A stretch of DNA of 64,000 bases from JAGVSZ01 sp019137045 (GTDB lineage: Bacteria > Pseudomonadota > Gammaproteobacteria > Burkholderiales > SG8-39). The number at the start of each line of letters is the position of its first letter. The first letter of the stretch is position 1. The position numbers were made by a program, and so were the translations under genes. Location of the stretch: NCBI GenBank assembly GCA_046347635.1, contig JAXMFT010000001.1, positions 124,001 to 188,000 on the forward strand, in the 5' to 3' direction. This document shows, piece after piece, positions 50,774 through 58,891 of the stretch. Below the pieces are notes generated by a model. The model was not told where the DNA came from. It searched no databases and was given only the letters and a program-made list of their open reading frames with translations.

Positions 50774-51366
50774 GGCAGCCGACCGCGCGCCCCGTGGACC
50801 CGGCCCAGAACCAGCGCCTCGCAGGCCTGCTCGCCGCGTGCGCGCGGCGCGAGCGCGACGCGTTCGCCCAGCTGTACGCGGCGACCGCCCCGAAACTGTT
50901 CGGCGTCGCGGTCCGTATATTGCGGCGCGAGGACTGGGCGGAGGAGGTGCTGCAGGACTGCTACGTGAGCATCTGGAACAACGCCGGCGCGTACGCCCCC
51001 GGGCTGTCCGCGCCGCTCACGTGGATGACGAGCATCGTGCGCAACCGCTGCCTCGACTGGCTGCGGCGGCCCAACCTGGAGGTGGTGCTGCAGCGCCCGG
51101 ACGACGACGGCGACGATCCGCTGGAGGCGATCGCCGCCGACGGTCCGGGGCCGCTCGAGCAGCTCGCGCACGCGGCGGATGCCCGCGCGCTCGCCGCGTG
51201 CCTCGCGCAGCTCGACGCGAAGCAGCGGCAGGCGATCGTGCTCGCCTTCTACGACGGGCTCTCGCACTCGGAGCTGGCGAGCCACATGCGCCAGCCGCTG
51301 GGGACGGTGAAGACCTGGGTGCGCCGGGGCCTGGAGAGACTGAAGGGCTGCCTCGGCGGCCCGTGA
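50770..51366 (+). CDS. ECF sigma factor (RpoE/SigK-like)
   Basis: 198 aa. Region 2: AFAQLYAATAPKLFGVAVRI, EDWAEEVLQDCYVSIWNNAG (EEVLQDCYVSIW is the RpoE-like box), TWMTSIVRNRCLDWLRR. Region 4: LDAKQRQAIVLAFYDGLSHS and LGTVKTWVRRGLERLKGCL. Start GTG 50770 overlaps the pduO stop. Ten nucleotides separate it from the RskA-like anti-sigma gene, its expected partner. Confidence 0.93.
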   Translation: MRQPTARPVDPAQNQRLAGLLAACARRERDAFAQLYAATAPKLFGVAVRILRREDWAEEVLQDCYVSIWNNAGAYAPGLSAPLTWMTSIVRNRCLDWLRRPNLEVVLQRPDDDGDDPLEAIAADGPGPLEQLAHAADARALAACLAQLDAKQRQAIVLAFYDGLSHSELASHMRQPLGTVKTWVRRGLERLKGCLGGP

Positions 51367-51376
51367 ACGGGGACCG

Positions 51377-52132
51377 ATGAGATACCGCGACAAGCCCGCG
51401 CTGCAGGACCGCCTGGCGGCCGAGTACGTGCTCGGGACGCTGCGCGGCCGGGCGCGGGCGCGCTTCCAGGCGTGGCTGCGCCAGGACGCCGCCCTGCGGC
51501 GCACCGTCGCCGAGTGGGAGGGGCGCCTCGCCCCGCTCGCCGCCGGCGTGGCGGAAGTCGCGCCCCCGCGCCGGGTGTGGGACGCCATCGAGGCGCGGAT
51601 CGGGGCCGCGGCGCCTGCCGCACAGCCGCCGGCGCGCGCGAGCCTCTGGGAGAGCCTCGCGTTCTGGCGCGGCTGGGGTCTGGTCGCCTCCGGATGCGCG
51701 GCCGCGCTCGTCGCGGCGCTGGCGCTGCAGCGGCCCGAGGTGGTGGAGGTCCCGGTCGAGAAGATCGTCGAGAGCACGCGCATGCAGCCCTCGTACATCG
51801 CGATCCTCCGGAACCCGGCGGGCACGCCCGTGTTCGTCGCGTACGCGGGCCGCCGCTCCGACGAGCTGTGGATAAAGCGCATCGGCCTGGAGCCCGAACC
51901 CCCCGATCGCCGCTTCGAGCTGTGGGGGCTCTACGGCAAGCCGGGGGCCGCGCCGCGGCTGCTCGGCATGCTGCCCAAGGAGGACAAGGCGACGATCAGG
52001 CTCGCCGGCGTCGCCGACGAGTCGCTGCGCGACTTTCCCGCGCTCGCGATCACGCTCGAGCCGGCGCAGGGCTCCGGCGGCACGCCCACGGGGCCGATGG
52101 TGGCCTCGGGCGACTGCTTCAAATTCTGGTAG
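51377..52132 (+). CDS. RskA-like transmembrane anti-sigma factor
   Basis: 251 aa. The N-terminal cytoplasmic anti-sigma domain (AAEYVLGTLRGRARARFQAW, RRTVAEWEGRLAPLAAGVAE, PRRVWDAIEARIG) is followed by one helix (GLVASGCAAALVAALAL, about 100-118) and a periplasmic RskA domain (RNPAGTPVFVAYAGRRSDEL, RRFELWGLYGKPGAAPRLLG, AITLEPAQGSGGTPTGPMVA). Such proteins release their sigma factor after regulated proteolysis. Third gene of pduO-sigma-rskA. Confidence 0.92.
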   Translation: MRYRDKPALQDRLAAEYVLGTLRGRARARFQAWLRQDAALRRTVAEWEGRLAPLAAGVAEVAPPRRVWDAIEARIGAAAPAAQPPARASLWESLAFWRGWGLVASGCAAALVAALALQRPEVVEVPVEKIVESTRMQPSYIAILRNPAGTPVFVAYAGRRSDELWIKRIGLEPEPPDRRFELWGLYGKPGAAPRLLGMLPKEDKATIRLAGVADESLRDFPALAITLEPAQGSGGTPTGPMVASGDCFKFW

Positions 52133-52241
52133 GCATCCCGTCACGCCGCGCGACCGGTGCGCGCGCCCCGGCGAGGACCTATTTCCGCGCATCCCCGGGT
52201 CTCCGGCAGTACGATCGCCGCGAACCGAAACAGGAACTTGC

Positions 52242-52952
52242 ATGCGTTTCCTCGCCCATTGTGTCGTGGCAGCCCTGCTCGCCGGAGCGAGCGCCGGGGC
52301 GGCTGCGCAAGGGGTCGCCGCCGCGGCCGCGAAACCCGCCGACGACGTGCCGGCCGGCTCCACCGGACGCGGCACGCTCGTCCTCGCGCCCGACCGGAGC
52401 CTGTTCAAGCCCTGCGGCAGCGACCGCGAGTTCTGGGTGAAAGACGCGACCGGGGGCGACCTCGCCCGCGTCTACGAGAAGCTCGCGGGCGGGCCGGGCA
52501 AGCCGCTCTTCGTCGACGTCCGCGGCGTCCTGGAGCAGCCGCCCAAGTCCGGCCCGGGGTCCGCGCAGTCCCGCGTCCTGCGGGTGGTGGAATTGCGGCG
52601 CGCCGACCCTGCGGGCGCGGGCTGCCGCGAAAACCTGCGCTTCTTCGAGCTGCGCGCCTGGGGCGACGACCCGTTCTGGCGCGTCGACGTCTCGCGCAAC
52701 GGGATCATCTGGTCTTCCTACGGTGCGCCGACGAGCCTCGCCTTTCCGTACGCCCCCCCGCGCCGCGACGGCGGCGCGCTCCGCTACGCCGCGGTCCGGA
52801 CCGGCGCCGAGCGCCACGAGCTCGAGCTCGTGATGACGCCCGCGCGCTGCGCCGACCCGCGCACCGGCGCGCTCACCTGGCTCGCCGTCGAGGCCCGCCT
52901 CGACGGGCGCACGCTGCGCGGCTGCGCCTACGAGGGCGACCGCGCGCAGTAG
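52242..52952 (+). CDS. Secreted protein with NlpE/COG3650-like domain
   Basis: 236 aa with a Sec signal peptide (MRFLAHCVVAALLAGASAGA, cut near AAAQG). GTLVLAPDRSLFKPCGSDRE and the later FFELRAWGDDPFWRVDVSRN, GIIWSSYG resemble the NlpE-like C-terminal pattern ('GNEPFW'). Cys pairs (FKPCGS, AGCREN, ARCADP, LRGCAY) suggest disulfides. ATG 52242 has AGGAA upstream. It follows rskA by 109 nt and may belong to the envelope regulon of that sigma factor; that is inference. Confidence 0.72.
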   Translation: MRFLAHCVVAALLAGASAGAAAQGVAAAAAKPADDVPAGSTGRGTLVLAPDRSLFKPCGSDREFWVKDATGGDLARVYEKLAGGPGKPLFVDVRGVLEQPPKSGPGSAQSRVLRVVELRRADPAGAGCRENLRFFELRAWGDDPFWRVDVSRNGIIWSSYGAPTSLAFPYAPPRRDGGALRYAAVRTGAERHELELVMTPARCADPRTGALTWLAVEARLDGRTLRGCAYEGDRAQ

Positions 52953-52953
52953 C

Positions 52954-52992
52954 CGCGCGCCCGCGGGCGCGCGCGCTGTCATGACAATGACA
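52954..52992. other. 20-bp GC palindrome and adjoining TGTCAT-N4-ATGACA dyad
   Basis: CGCGCGCCCGCGGGCGCGCG (52954-52973) is a perfect palindrome directly after the NlpE-like stop, terminator-like without a U-tract. It is followed by TGTCAT (52977-52982), 4 nt, ATGACA (52987-52992), a dyad that could be an operator for the gene at 53099. The AT-containing dyad stands out from its GC-rich surroundings. Confidence 0.4.
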
Positions 52993-53098
52993 TACCGTCC
53001 GGCGTGCCCGGGGCGCCGTCCGTCGGCCTGCGCCCGCGCGCGGCGCCGCGCCGGAACCAGTTCCGCGCGGCGCGCGCGCGGCGCATAGATTCCCCATC

Positions 53099-53860
53099 AT
53101 GGCCCTCGAACCGCTCGCCCTCGTCCTCGCCCTCGCGGCGCTCGCGCTGGCGGGGGCGTGGCTCGCGCGCCGGCGCCGCGCACCCGCCGCGCCGGGTGCG
53201 GCCGCGCGCCGCCGCGAGCGCCGGGCGCGCGACCTCGGCTGGGTGTACGACGAGACGGTCACCGGCGACACCCAGTCTGCGCTGCGCGGCCACGAGGCGG
53301 GGGTGAAGTGGAAGCTCCGCTATCACGCCGATCCGACGCGCCCCGACGAGCGCCCGACGCTGACCTGGGCCACGCGCAGCGTGCAGGGCGGCGCCACCGA
53401 GCTGCGGCTGATCGGGCGCGCCCGCTACCTGCGCGGCAAGGCGAACTTCGAGCCGATGGTCGAGAAGCTCTCGAGCCTCGTCCTCAGCCCGCGCGACATC
53501 GCCGCGGCGCAGGCGCGCGCCGAGTTCGTCGAGCGCACCGCGCCCGCGGAAGTCGGCTCCGACGCGTTCCGCGACAAGTTCACCTGCCTCGCGCGCAACA
53601 ACCGCCTCGCGCGCGCGCTCATCGACCCGCAGACCGAGGCGAGCCTCGCGCGGTGGCCGGGCGGACTCGCCGAGGAGCGGCTTGCGATCTGGCTCGACTG
53701 GCAGGGCCTGCGCATCGACGTGGAGTCGCCGCAGCCGGGCATGCGCGAGATCGAGCACCTGGTCGCGTTCGGCCTCGCGGTCGCGGCGAAGTACCGGCGC
53801 CACGCCGCCTCCCCTGGCGTCACCGTGTTCATGGAAGAGACGCAGCCCGGCGGGGCTTAG
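53099..53860 (+). CDS. Hypothetical membrane-anchored protein
   Basis: 253 aa with one N-terminal helix (LALVLALAALALAGAWLA) followed by an Arg-rich stretch (RRRRAPAAPGAAARRRERRA), so the C-terminal part is cytoplasmic by the positive-inside rule. The soluble domain has DLGWVYDETVTGDTQSALRG, WKLRYHADPTRPDERPTLTW and AIWLDWQGLRIDVESPQPGM. No domain is recognised. ATG 53099 fits the helix start. Confidence 0.75.
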   Translation: MALEPLALVLALAALALAGAWLARRRRAPAAPGAAARRRERRARDLGWVYDETVTGDTQSALRGHEAGVKWKLRYHADPTRPDERPTLTWATRSVQGGATELRLIGRARYLRGKANFEPMVEKLSSLVLSPRDIAAAQARAEFVERTAPAEVGSDAFRDKFTCLARNNRLARALIDPQTEASLARWPGGLAEERLAIWLDWQGLRIDVESPQPGMREIEHLVAFGLAVAAKYRRHAASPGVTVFMEETQPGGA

Positions 53861-53902
53861 GCGCCGCGCGGAAGCCGGCACCCCGCCGGTTAACATTGCG
53901 CG

Positions 53903-54022
53903 ATGCATTCGCGCCGCGCACGAACCCTCCTCCTGCTCGGCCTGCTCGCGCGGCTCGCCGCCGACGCGGTGCCGGTGCCGCGGGCGGCGCTCGCGTGCCT
54001 GCTCGAGGCGCTGCCGCGATGA
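53903..54022 (+). CDS. Possible 39-aa peptide coupled to the CDF gene
   Basis: ATG 53903 opens 39 codons, MHSRRARTLLLLGLLARLAA and on to LEALPR, whose TGA overlaps the ATG of the CDF transporter (ATGA at 54019). The peptide is hydrophobic and basic at its start, like a small membrane peptide or signal-like leader. The overlap is the only support; no clear ribosome site precedes it. Confidence 0.4.
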   Translation: MHSRRARTLLLLGLLARLAADAVPVPRAALACLLEALPR

Positions 54023-54927
54023 GCCCGCGGCGCGCCGTCCTGCGCTACGCCTGGCTCTCGATCGGCGCGGCCCTGGTCGCGATCGCGCTCAAGGGCGCGG
54101 CGTGGCGGCTCACCGGGTCGGTGGGCCTGCTCTCCGACGCCCTCGAGGCGTTCGTGAACCTCGCGGCGGCGCTGTTCACGCTCTACGCGCTCGCGCTCGC
54201 GGCGCGGCCGCCGGACGAGGAGCACGCGTACGGGTACAGCAAGGCCGAGTACTTCGCGAGCGGTTTCGAGGGCACGCTCATCCTGGTCGCCGCCGCGCTC
54301 ATCGGGCTCGCCGCGATCGACCGGCTGGCGCACCCGCAGCCGCTCGACCACGTCGGCCTCGGGCTCGCGGTGAACGCGCTCGCGGGCGCGCTCAACTTCG
54401 GCGTCGCGCGCGTGCTGCTCGCCGCGGCCCGGGCGCACCGCTCGATCGCACTCGAGGCCGATGCGCGCCACCTCCTCACCGACGTGTGGACCTCGGCCGG
54501 GGTGATCGCCGGGGTGGCGGCGGTGGCCGCGTCCGGCTGGTTGTGGCTCGACCCGGCGCTCGCGCTCGCGGTGGCGGTCCACATCCTATGGTCCGGGTTC
54601 CGTCTCGTCCGGCGCTCGGCGGCCGGGCTGATGGACCGTGCGCTGCCGGAGGCGGAACGGCGCGCGATCGACGCCGTGCTCGACGGGTATCGCGCGCAGG
54701 GCCTGGATTTCCACGCGCTGCGCACGCGCGCGGCGGCGGGGCGCTCGTTCGTCTCGGTGCACGTGCTGGTGCCGGGCGGGTGGACGGTCCAGCGCGGGCA
54801 CGACGCGGTCGAGGAGATCGAAGCCCGCATCCGCGCCGCGGTGCCCGGCGCGGTGGTGTTCACGCACCTCGAGCCGCGCGAGGACCCGGCGTCCTACCGC
54901 GACGAGCGGCTCGAGCGCCGGGCCTGA
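54019..54927 (+). CDS. Cation diffusion facilitator (CDF) metal exporter
   Basis: 302 aa with six helices. SVGLLSDALEAFVNLAAALF in helix 2 and EADARHLLTDVWTSAGVIAG in helix 5 carry the metal-binding Asp/Glu/His set; the PPDEEHAYGYSKAEYFASGF loop between helices 2 and 3 is typical. The C-terminal cytoplasmic domain (VSVHVLVPGGWTVQRGHDAV, AVVFTHLEPREDP) holds the HxHxEP-like end in changed form (THLEP). Exports Zn2+, Fe2+ or similar in exchange for H+. ATG 54019 overlaps the small ORF before it. Confidence 0.9.
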   Translation: MSPRRAVLRYAWLSIGAALVAIALKGAAWRLTGSVGLLSDALEAFVNLAAALFTLYALALAARPPDEEHAYGYSKAEYFASGFEGTLILVAAALIGLAAIDRLAHPQPLDHVGLGLAVNALAGALNFGVARVLLAAARAHRSIALEADARHLLTDVWTSAGVIAGVAAVAASGWLWLDPALALAVAVHILWSGFRLVRRSAAGLMDRALPEAERRAIDAVLDGYRAQGLDFHALRTRAAAGRSFVSVHVLVPGGWTVQRGHDAVEEIEARIRAAVPGAVVFTHLEPREDPASYRDERLERRA

Positions 54928-55144
54928 GACGCGGCGCGCGCGCCCGGGCGCGGCGGATTCCGCGGGCACGCGCGGCCATGCCCCCTGCGGCAGAAAGGCC
55001 GCTCCGTGCGGAGGCGAACCTTTCCCTGCCGGCACGCGAGGAGTAGACTTCCGGCGCATTTTTGCGGCAAGCCCTGCGGGCGCAGCGCCACGTGCGCACG
55101 CCGCAGCCGGCGGCCCGGCGATGCGCGCCTGCCCAGGAGACGAA

Positions 55145-56968
55145 GTGAAAGCGACGGACATCGGCAACCCCGACTATTTCCATAAGGTCGTCGACTGCCA
55201 GTGGGCCTGCCCATCCCACACCCCGGTGCCCGAGTACATCCGCCTGATCGCCGCCGGCCGCTACGGCGACGCCTACCTCGTCAACTGGAAGTCGAACGTC
55301 TTCCCCGGCATTCTCGGGCGCACCTGCGACCGGCCGTGCGAGCCCGCGTGCCGGCGCAGCCGCGTCGAGGACGCCGACGCGCGCGAGCCGGTCGCGATCT
55401 GCCGCCTCAAGCGCGTCGCGGCCGACCAGAAGGAGGACATCCGCGCGCGCCTGCCGCAGCCGGCGGCGCAGCGCAACGGCAAGCGCGTCGCGTGCGTCGG
55501 CGCCGGCCCGGCCTCGCTCACGGTGGCGCGCGACCTCGCGCCGCTCGGCTACGAGGTGGTCGTGTTCGACGGCGAGCAGCGCGCCGGCGGCATGATCCGC
55601 AGCCAGATCCCGAAGTTCCGCCTGCCCGAGGAGGTGATCGACGAGGAGGTCGGCTACGTGCTCGACCTCGGCGTCGAGTTCCGCGGCGGCCAGTACGTGA
55701 GCTCGCTCCGGGCGCTGCTCGCCGAGGGCTGGGACGCGGTGTTCGTGGGCTGCGGCGCGCCGCGCGGCCGCGACCTCGAGCTGCCGGGCCGCAGGGAAGC
55801 GGCCGCGCACATCCACGTCGGCATCGACTGGCTCGCCAGCGTCTCGTTCGGGCACGTCACCCGGATCGGGAAGCGCGTGATCGTGCTCGGCGGCGGCAAC
55901 ACCGCGATGGACTGCTGCCGCTCGGCGAAGCGCCTCGGCGGGGAAGACGTGAAGGTGATCGTGCGCTCGGGGTTCGAGGAGATGAAGGCGAGCCCGTGGG
56001 AGAAGGAGGACGCGATGCACGAGGGCATCCCGATCCTCAATTTCCTGGTGCCGAAGGCGTTCCTGCACGAGGGCGGAAAGCTCACCGGAATGACCTTCGA
56101 GAAGGTGCAGGCGGTGTACGACGCGAACGGCCGCCGCAGCCTGATCCCCACCGGCGAGCCCGACCAGGCGTTCGCGTGCGACGAGGTGCTGGTCGCCGTC
56201 GGCCAGGAGAACGCCTTTCCCTGGATCGAGCGCGACCTCGGCATCGAGTTCGACCGCTGGGGCATGCCGAAGCTCGACCCGAAGACGCTGCAGTCGACGC
56301 TGCCGCGGGTGTTCTTCGGCGGCGACGCGGCGCTCGGGCCGAAGAACATCATCTGGGCGGTGGCGCACGGCCACGACGCCGCCATCTCGATCGACCGCCA
56401 CTGCCACGGCGAGGACGTGGCCGTGCGCCCGCCGCCCGGCGTGAGCCTCGTCTCGCAGAAGATGGGGATCCACGAGTGGAGCTACGACAACGAGATCGCG
56501 CTCGACCGGCGCTACCGGGTGCCGTGGCGCGACGTGAACGTGGCCCTGAAGAGCATCAAGGTGGAGGTCGAGCTCGGGTTCGACGCCAAGACGGCGTTCA
56601 GGGAGGCGCAGCGCTGCCTCAACTGCGACGTGCAGACCGTGTTCAGCGCGAAACTGTGCATCGAATGCGACGCGTGCGTCGACATCTGTCCGATGGACTG
56701 CATCACCTTCACGCACGGCGGCGAGGAGCAGGACCTGCGCAGCCGGCTGCGCGCGCCCGCCGCCAACCTCGCCCAGGCGCTGTACCTGGCCGACGGCCTC
56801 AAGACCGGGCGCGTGATGGTCAAGGACGAGGACGTGTGCCTGCACTGCGGCCTGTGCGCCGAGCGCTGCCCGACCGGCGCCTGGGACATGCAGAAGTTCG
56901 CGCTCGACGTCACCCACGCCGGCCCCGGCTGCCGCGACCGGCGCGCGCCGGTGCGCAAGGTCGCGTAG
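55145..56968 (+). CDS. korC: KorC: FAD/NAD(P) and ferredoxin subunit of 2-oxoacid oxidoreductase
   Basis: 607 aa. An N-terminal Fe-S helical domain (Cys18, Cys22, Cys61, Cys65, Cys69; CQWACPSHTPVPEYI, GRTCDRPCEPACRR) is followed by a glutamate-synthase-small-subunit-like flavin and NAD(P) module (GAGPASLTVARDLAPLGYEV near 119; VIVLGGGNTAMDCCRSAKRL near 247; FFGGDAALGPKN) and two C-terminal [4Fe-4S] motifs (CIECDACVDICPMDC near 505; CLHCGLCAERCPTG near 565). It should pass electrons between KorAB, ferredoxin and NAD(P)H, as described for Azoarcus evansii KorABC. Start GTG 55145 (AGGAGACGAA upstream). The 217-nt gap before it holds no gene. Confidence 0.92.
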   Translation: MKATDIGNPDYFHKVVDCQWACPSHTPVPEYIRLIAAGRYGDAYLVNWKSNVFPGILGRTCDRPCEPACRRSRVEDADAREPVAICRLKRVAADQKEDIRARLPQPAAQRNGKRVACVGAGPASLTVARDLAPLGYEVVVFDGEQRAGGMIRSQIPKFRLPEEVIDEEVGYVLDLGVEFRGGQYVSSLRALLAEGWDAVFVGCGAPRGRDLELPGRREAAAHIHVGIDWLASVSFGHVTRIGKRVIVLGGGNTAMDCCRSAKRLGGEDVKVIVRSGFEEMKASPWEKEDAMHEGIPILNFLVPKAFLHEGGKLTGMTFEKVQAVYDANGRRSLIPTGEPDQAFACDEVLVAVGQENAFPWIERDLGIEFDRWGMPKLDPKTLQSTLPRVFFGGDAALGPKNIIWAVAHGHDAAISIDRHCHGEDVAVRPPPGVSLVSQKMGIHEWSYDNEIALDRRYRVPWRDVNVALKSIKVEVELGFDAKTAFREAQRCLNCDVQTVFSAKLCIECDACVDICPMDCITFTHGGEEQDLRSRLRAPAANLAQALYLADGLKTGRVMVKDEDVCLHCGLCAERCPTGAWDMQKFALDVTHAGPGCRDRRAPVRKVA

Positions 56969-57034
56969 GCGCAGGCACCCGGAGCGGCGCGGGCGCGGAT
57001 CCTCCCGACCGAGACAGGAGACCCCGGGGAGTCC

Positions 57035-58879
57035 ATGGCAACACCCATCGAGGCGGTCAACGACTTCGTCGTCAAGTTCGCCAACATCAACGGCTCGGGC
57101 TCCGCGTCGGCGAACGCCCTGTTCGCGAAGGCGATCATGCGCATGGGCGTGCCGGTCAGCCCGCGCAACATCTTCCCGTCCAACATCCAGGGGCTGCCCA
57201 CCTGGTACGAGGTGCGCGTGTCCGAGCAGTGCCACCTCGGCCGGCGCGGCGGCGTCGACCTGATGGTGGCGATGAACCCGCAGACCTGGGATCGCGACCT
57301 GGCCGAGATCGAGCCGGGCGGCTATCTCTTCTACGACTCGACCAAGCCGCTCGCGCGCGCCAAGTTCCGCGACGACGTCACCGTCATCGGGATGCCGCTC
57401 ACCGCGATCTGCAACGACGCCTACAGCGACGCGCGGCAGCGCCAGCTCTTCAAGAACATCATCTACGTCGGCGCGCTCGCCGCGCTGCTCGACATCGACG
57501 CCGACGAGGTGGCCGAGCTGATCGGCGAGCAGTACAAGGGCAAGGAGGCGCTGCTCAAGCCGAACGTGCACGCGCTGCAGATGGGGCGCGACTACGCGCG
57601 CGCCAACCTGAGGTGCCCGATCGGGCTGCGCGTGCGGCGCGCGAACGCGGTGGGCAACCGCATCTTCATCGAGGGCAACAACGCCACCGCGCTCGGCTGC
57701 GTGTACGGCGGCGCGACGGTCGCGGCGTGGTACCCGATCACCCCCTCCTCGTCGGTGGCCGAGGCGTTCGCGCGCCACTGCAAGCGCTACCGCACCGACC
57801 CGGACACGGGCAAGGCGCGCTACGCGATCGTGCAGGCCGAGGACGAGCTCGCCTCGATCGGCATGGTGATCGGAGCGGGCTGGAACGGCGCGCGCGCGTT
57901 CACCTGCACCTCCGGCCCCGGCATCTCGCTCATGCAGGAGTTCATCGGGCTCGCGTACTTCGCCGAGATCCCGGCGGTGATCATCGACGTGCAGCGCGGC
58001 GGTCCCTCGACCGGGATGCCGACGCGCACCCAGCAGTCGGACCTGCTCTCCTGCGCGTACGCCTCCCACGGCGACACCAAGCACCCGCTGCTCTTCCCCG
58101 AGGACCCGAAGGAGGCGTTCGAGATGTCGGCGCAGGCCTTCGACCTCGCCGAGCGGCTGCAGACGCCGGTGTTCGTGCTGACCGACCTCGACATCGGCAT
58201 GAACGAGCGCCTGTGCGCGCCGCTCGAGTGGGACGACACGCAGCGCTACGACCGCGGCAAGGTGATGACGCGTGCGGAGCTCGACCAGGGCCGGGAGTTC
58301 GGGCGCTACCTCGACGTCGACGGCGACGGCATCCCCTTCCGCACCTATCCCGGCACGCACCCGACGCGCGGCGCGTACTTCACCCGCGGCACCACCAAGG
58401 ACCGCTACGCGCGCTACAGCGAGGCCGGACCCGACTACGTCGACAACATGCTGCGGCTGCTGCGCAAGTTCGAGACCGCGAAGTCGCTGGTGCCCAAGCC
58501 CGAGCTCGCCGCGGCCAAGCACCCGGCGCGCTTCGGCGCGATCTTCTACGGTTCCACCGGGCCCGCCATGCGCGAGGCGCTCGCGAGCCTCGCGGCGCAG
58601 GGCATCTACGTCAACGCGCTGCGCGTGCGCGCCTTTCCCTTCCAGGACGAGATCGCCGCGTTCGTGGCCTCGCACAACAAGGTGTTCGTGGTGGAGCAGA
58701 ACCGGGACGCGCAGCTCAAGACCCTGCTCGTCAACGACGCGGGCGTGAACCCGGCCGGCCTCATCCCGGTCCTGCACTACGACGGCACGCCGATCACCGC
58801 GCGCTTCATCACCGACGCGATCGCCGCGCAGGTGCGCAAGCTCAACGTGCGGCCGATCCAGAGCGGCAAGGCCGCCTAG
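57035..58879 (+). CDS. korA: 2-oxoacid:acceptor oxidoreductase, fused gamma-alpha subunit
   Basis: 614 aa. Residues 1-190 are the gamma domain (VKFANINGSGSASANALFAK; SVSEQ-type and NIFPSNIQGLPTWYEVRVSE). From about 200 comes the alpha (pyrimidine-binding) part: FIEGNNATALGCVYGGATVA, WYPITPSSSVAEAFA, VQAEDELASIGMVIGAGWNG and TSGPGISLMQEFIGLAYFAE. C-terminal transketolase-like part has NKVFVVEQNRDAQL. Oxidises a 2-oxoacid, by context 2-oxoglutarate, to acyl-CoA with reduced ferredoxin. ATG 57035 lies 66 nt after korC. Confidence 0.94.
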   Translation: MATPIEAVNDFVVKFANINGSGSASANALFAKAIMRMGVPVSPRNIFPSNIQGLPTWYEVRVSEQCHLGRRGGVDLMVAMNPQTWDRDLAEIEPGGYLFYDSTKPLARAKFRDDVTVIGMPLTAICNDAYSDARQRQLFKNIIYVGALAALLDIDADEVAELIGEQYKGKEALLKPNVHALQMGRDYARANLRCPIGLRVRRANAVGNRIFIEGNNATALGCVYGGATVAAWYPITPSSSVAEAFARHCKRYRTDPDTGKARYAIVQAEDELASIGMVIGAGWNGARAFTCTSGPGISLMQEFIGLAYFAEIPAVIIDVQRGGPSTGMPTRTQQSDLLSCAYASHGDTKHPLLFPEDPKEAFEMSAQAFDLAERLQTPVFVLTDLDIGMNERLCAPLEWDDTQRYDRGKVMTRAELDQGREFGRYLDVDGDGIPFRTYPGTHPTRGAYFTRGTTKDRYARYSEAGPDYVDNMLRLLRKFETAKSLVPKPELAAAKHPARFGAIFYGSTGPAMREALASLAAQGIYVNALRVRAFPFQDEIAAFVASHNKVFVVEQNRDAQLKTLLVNDAGVNPAGLIPVLHYDGTPITARFITDAIAAQVRKLNVRPIQSGKAA

Positions 58880-58891
58880 GACCCGAATCAC

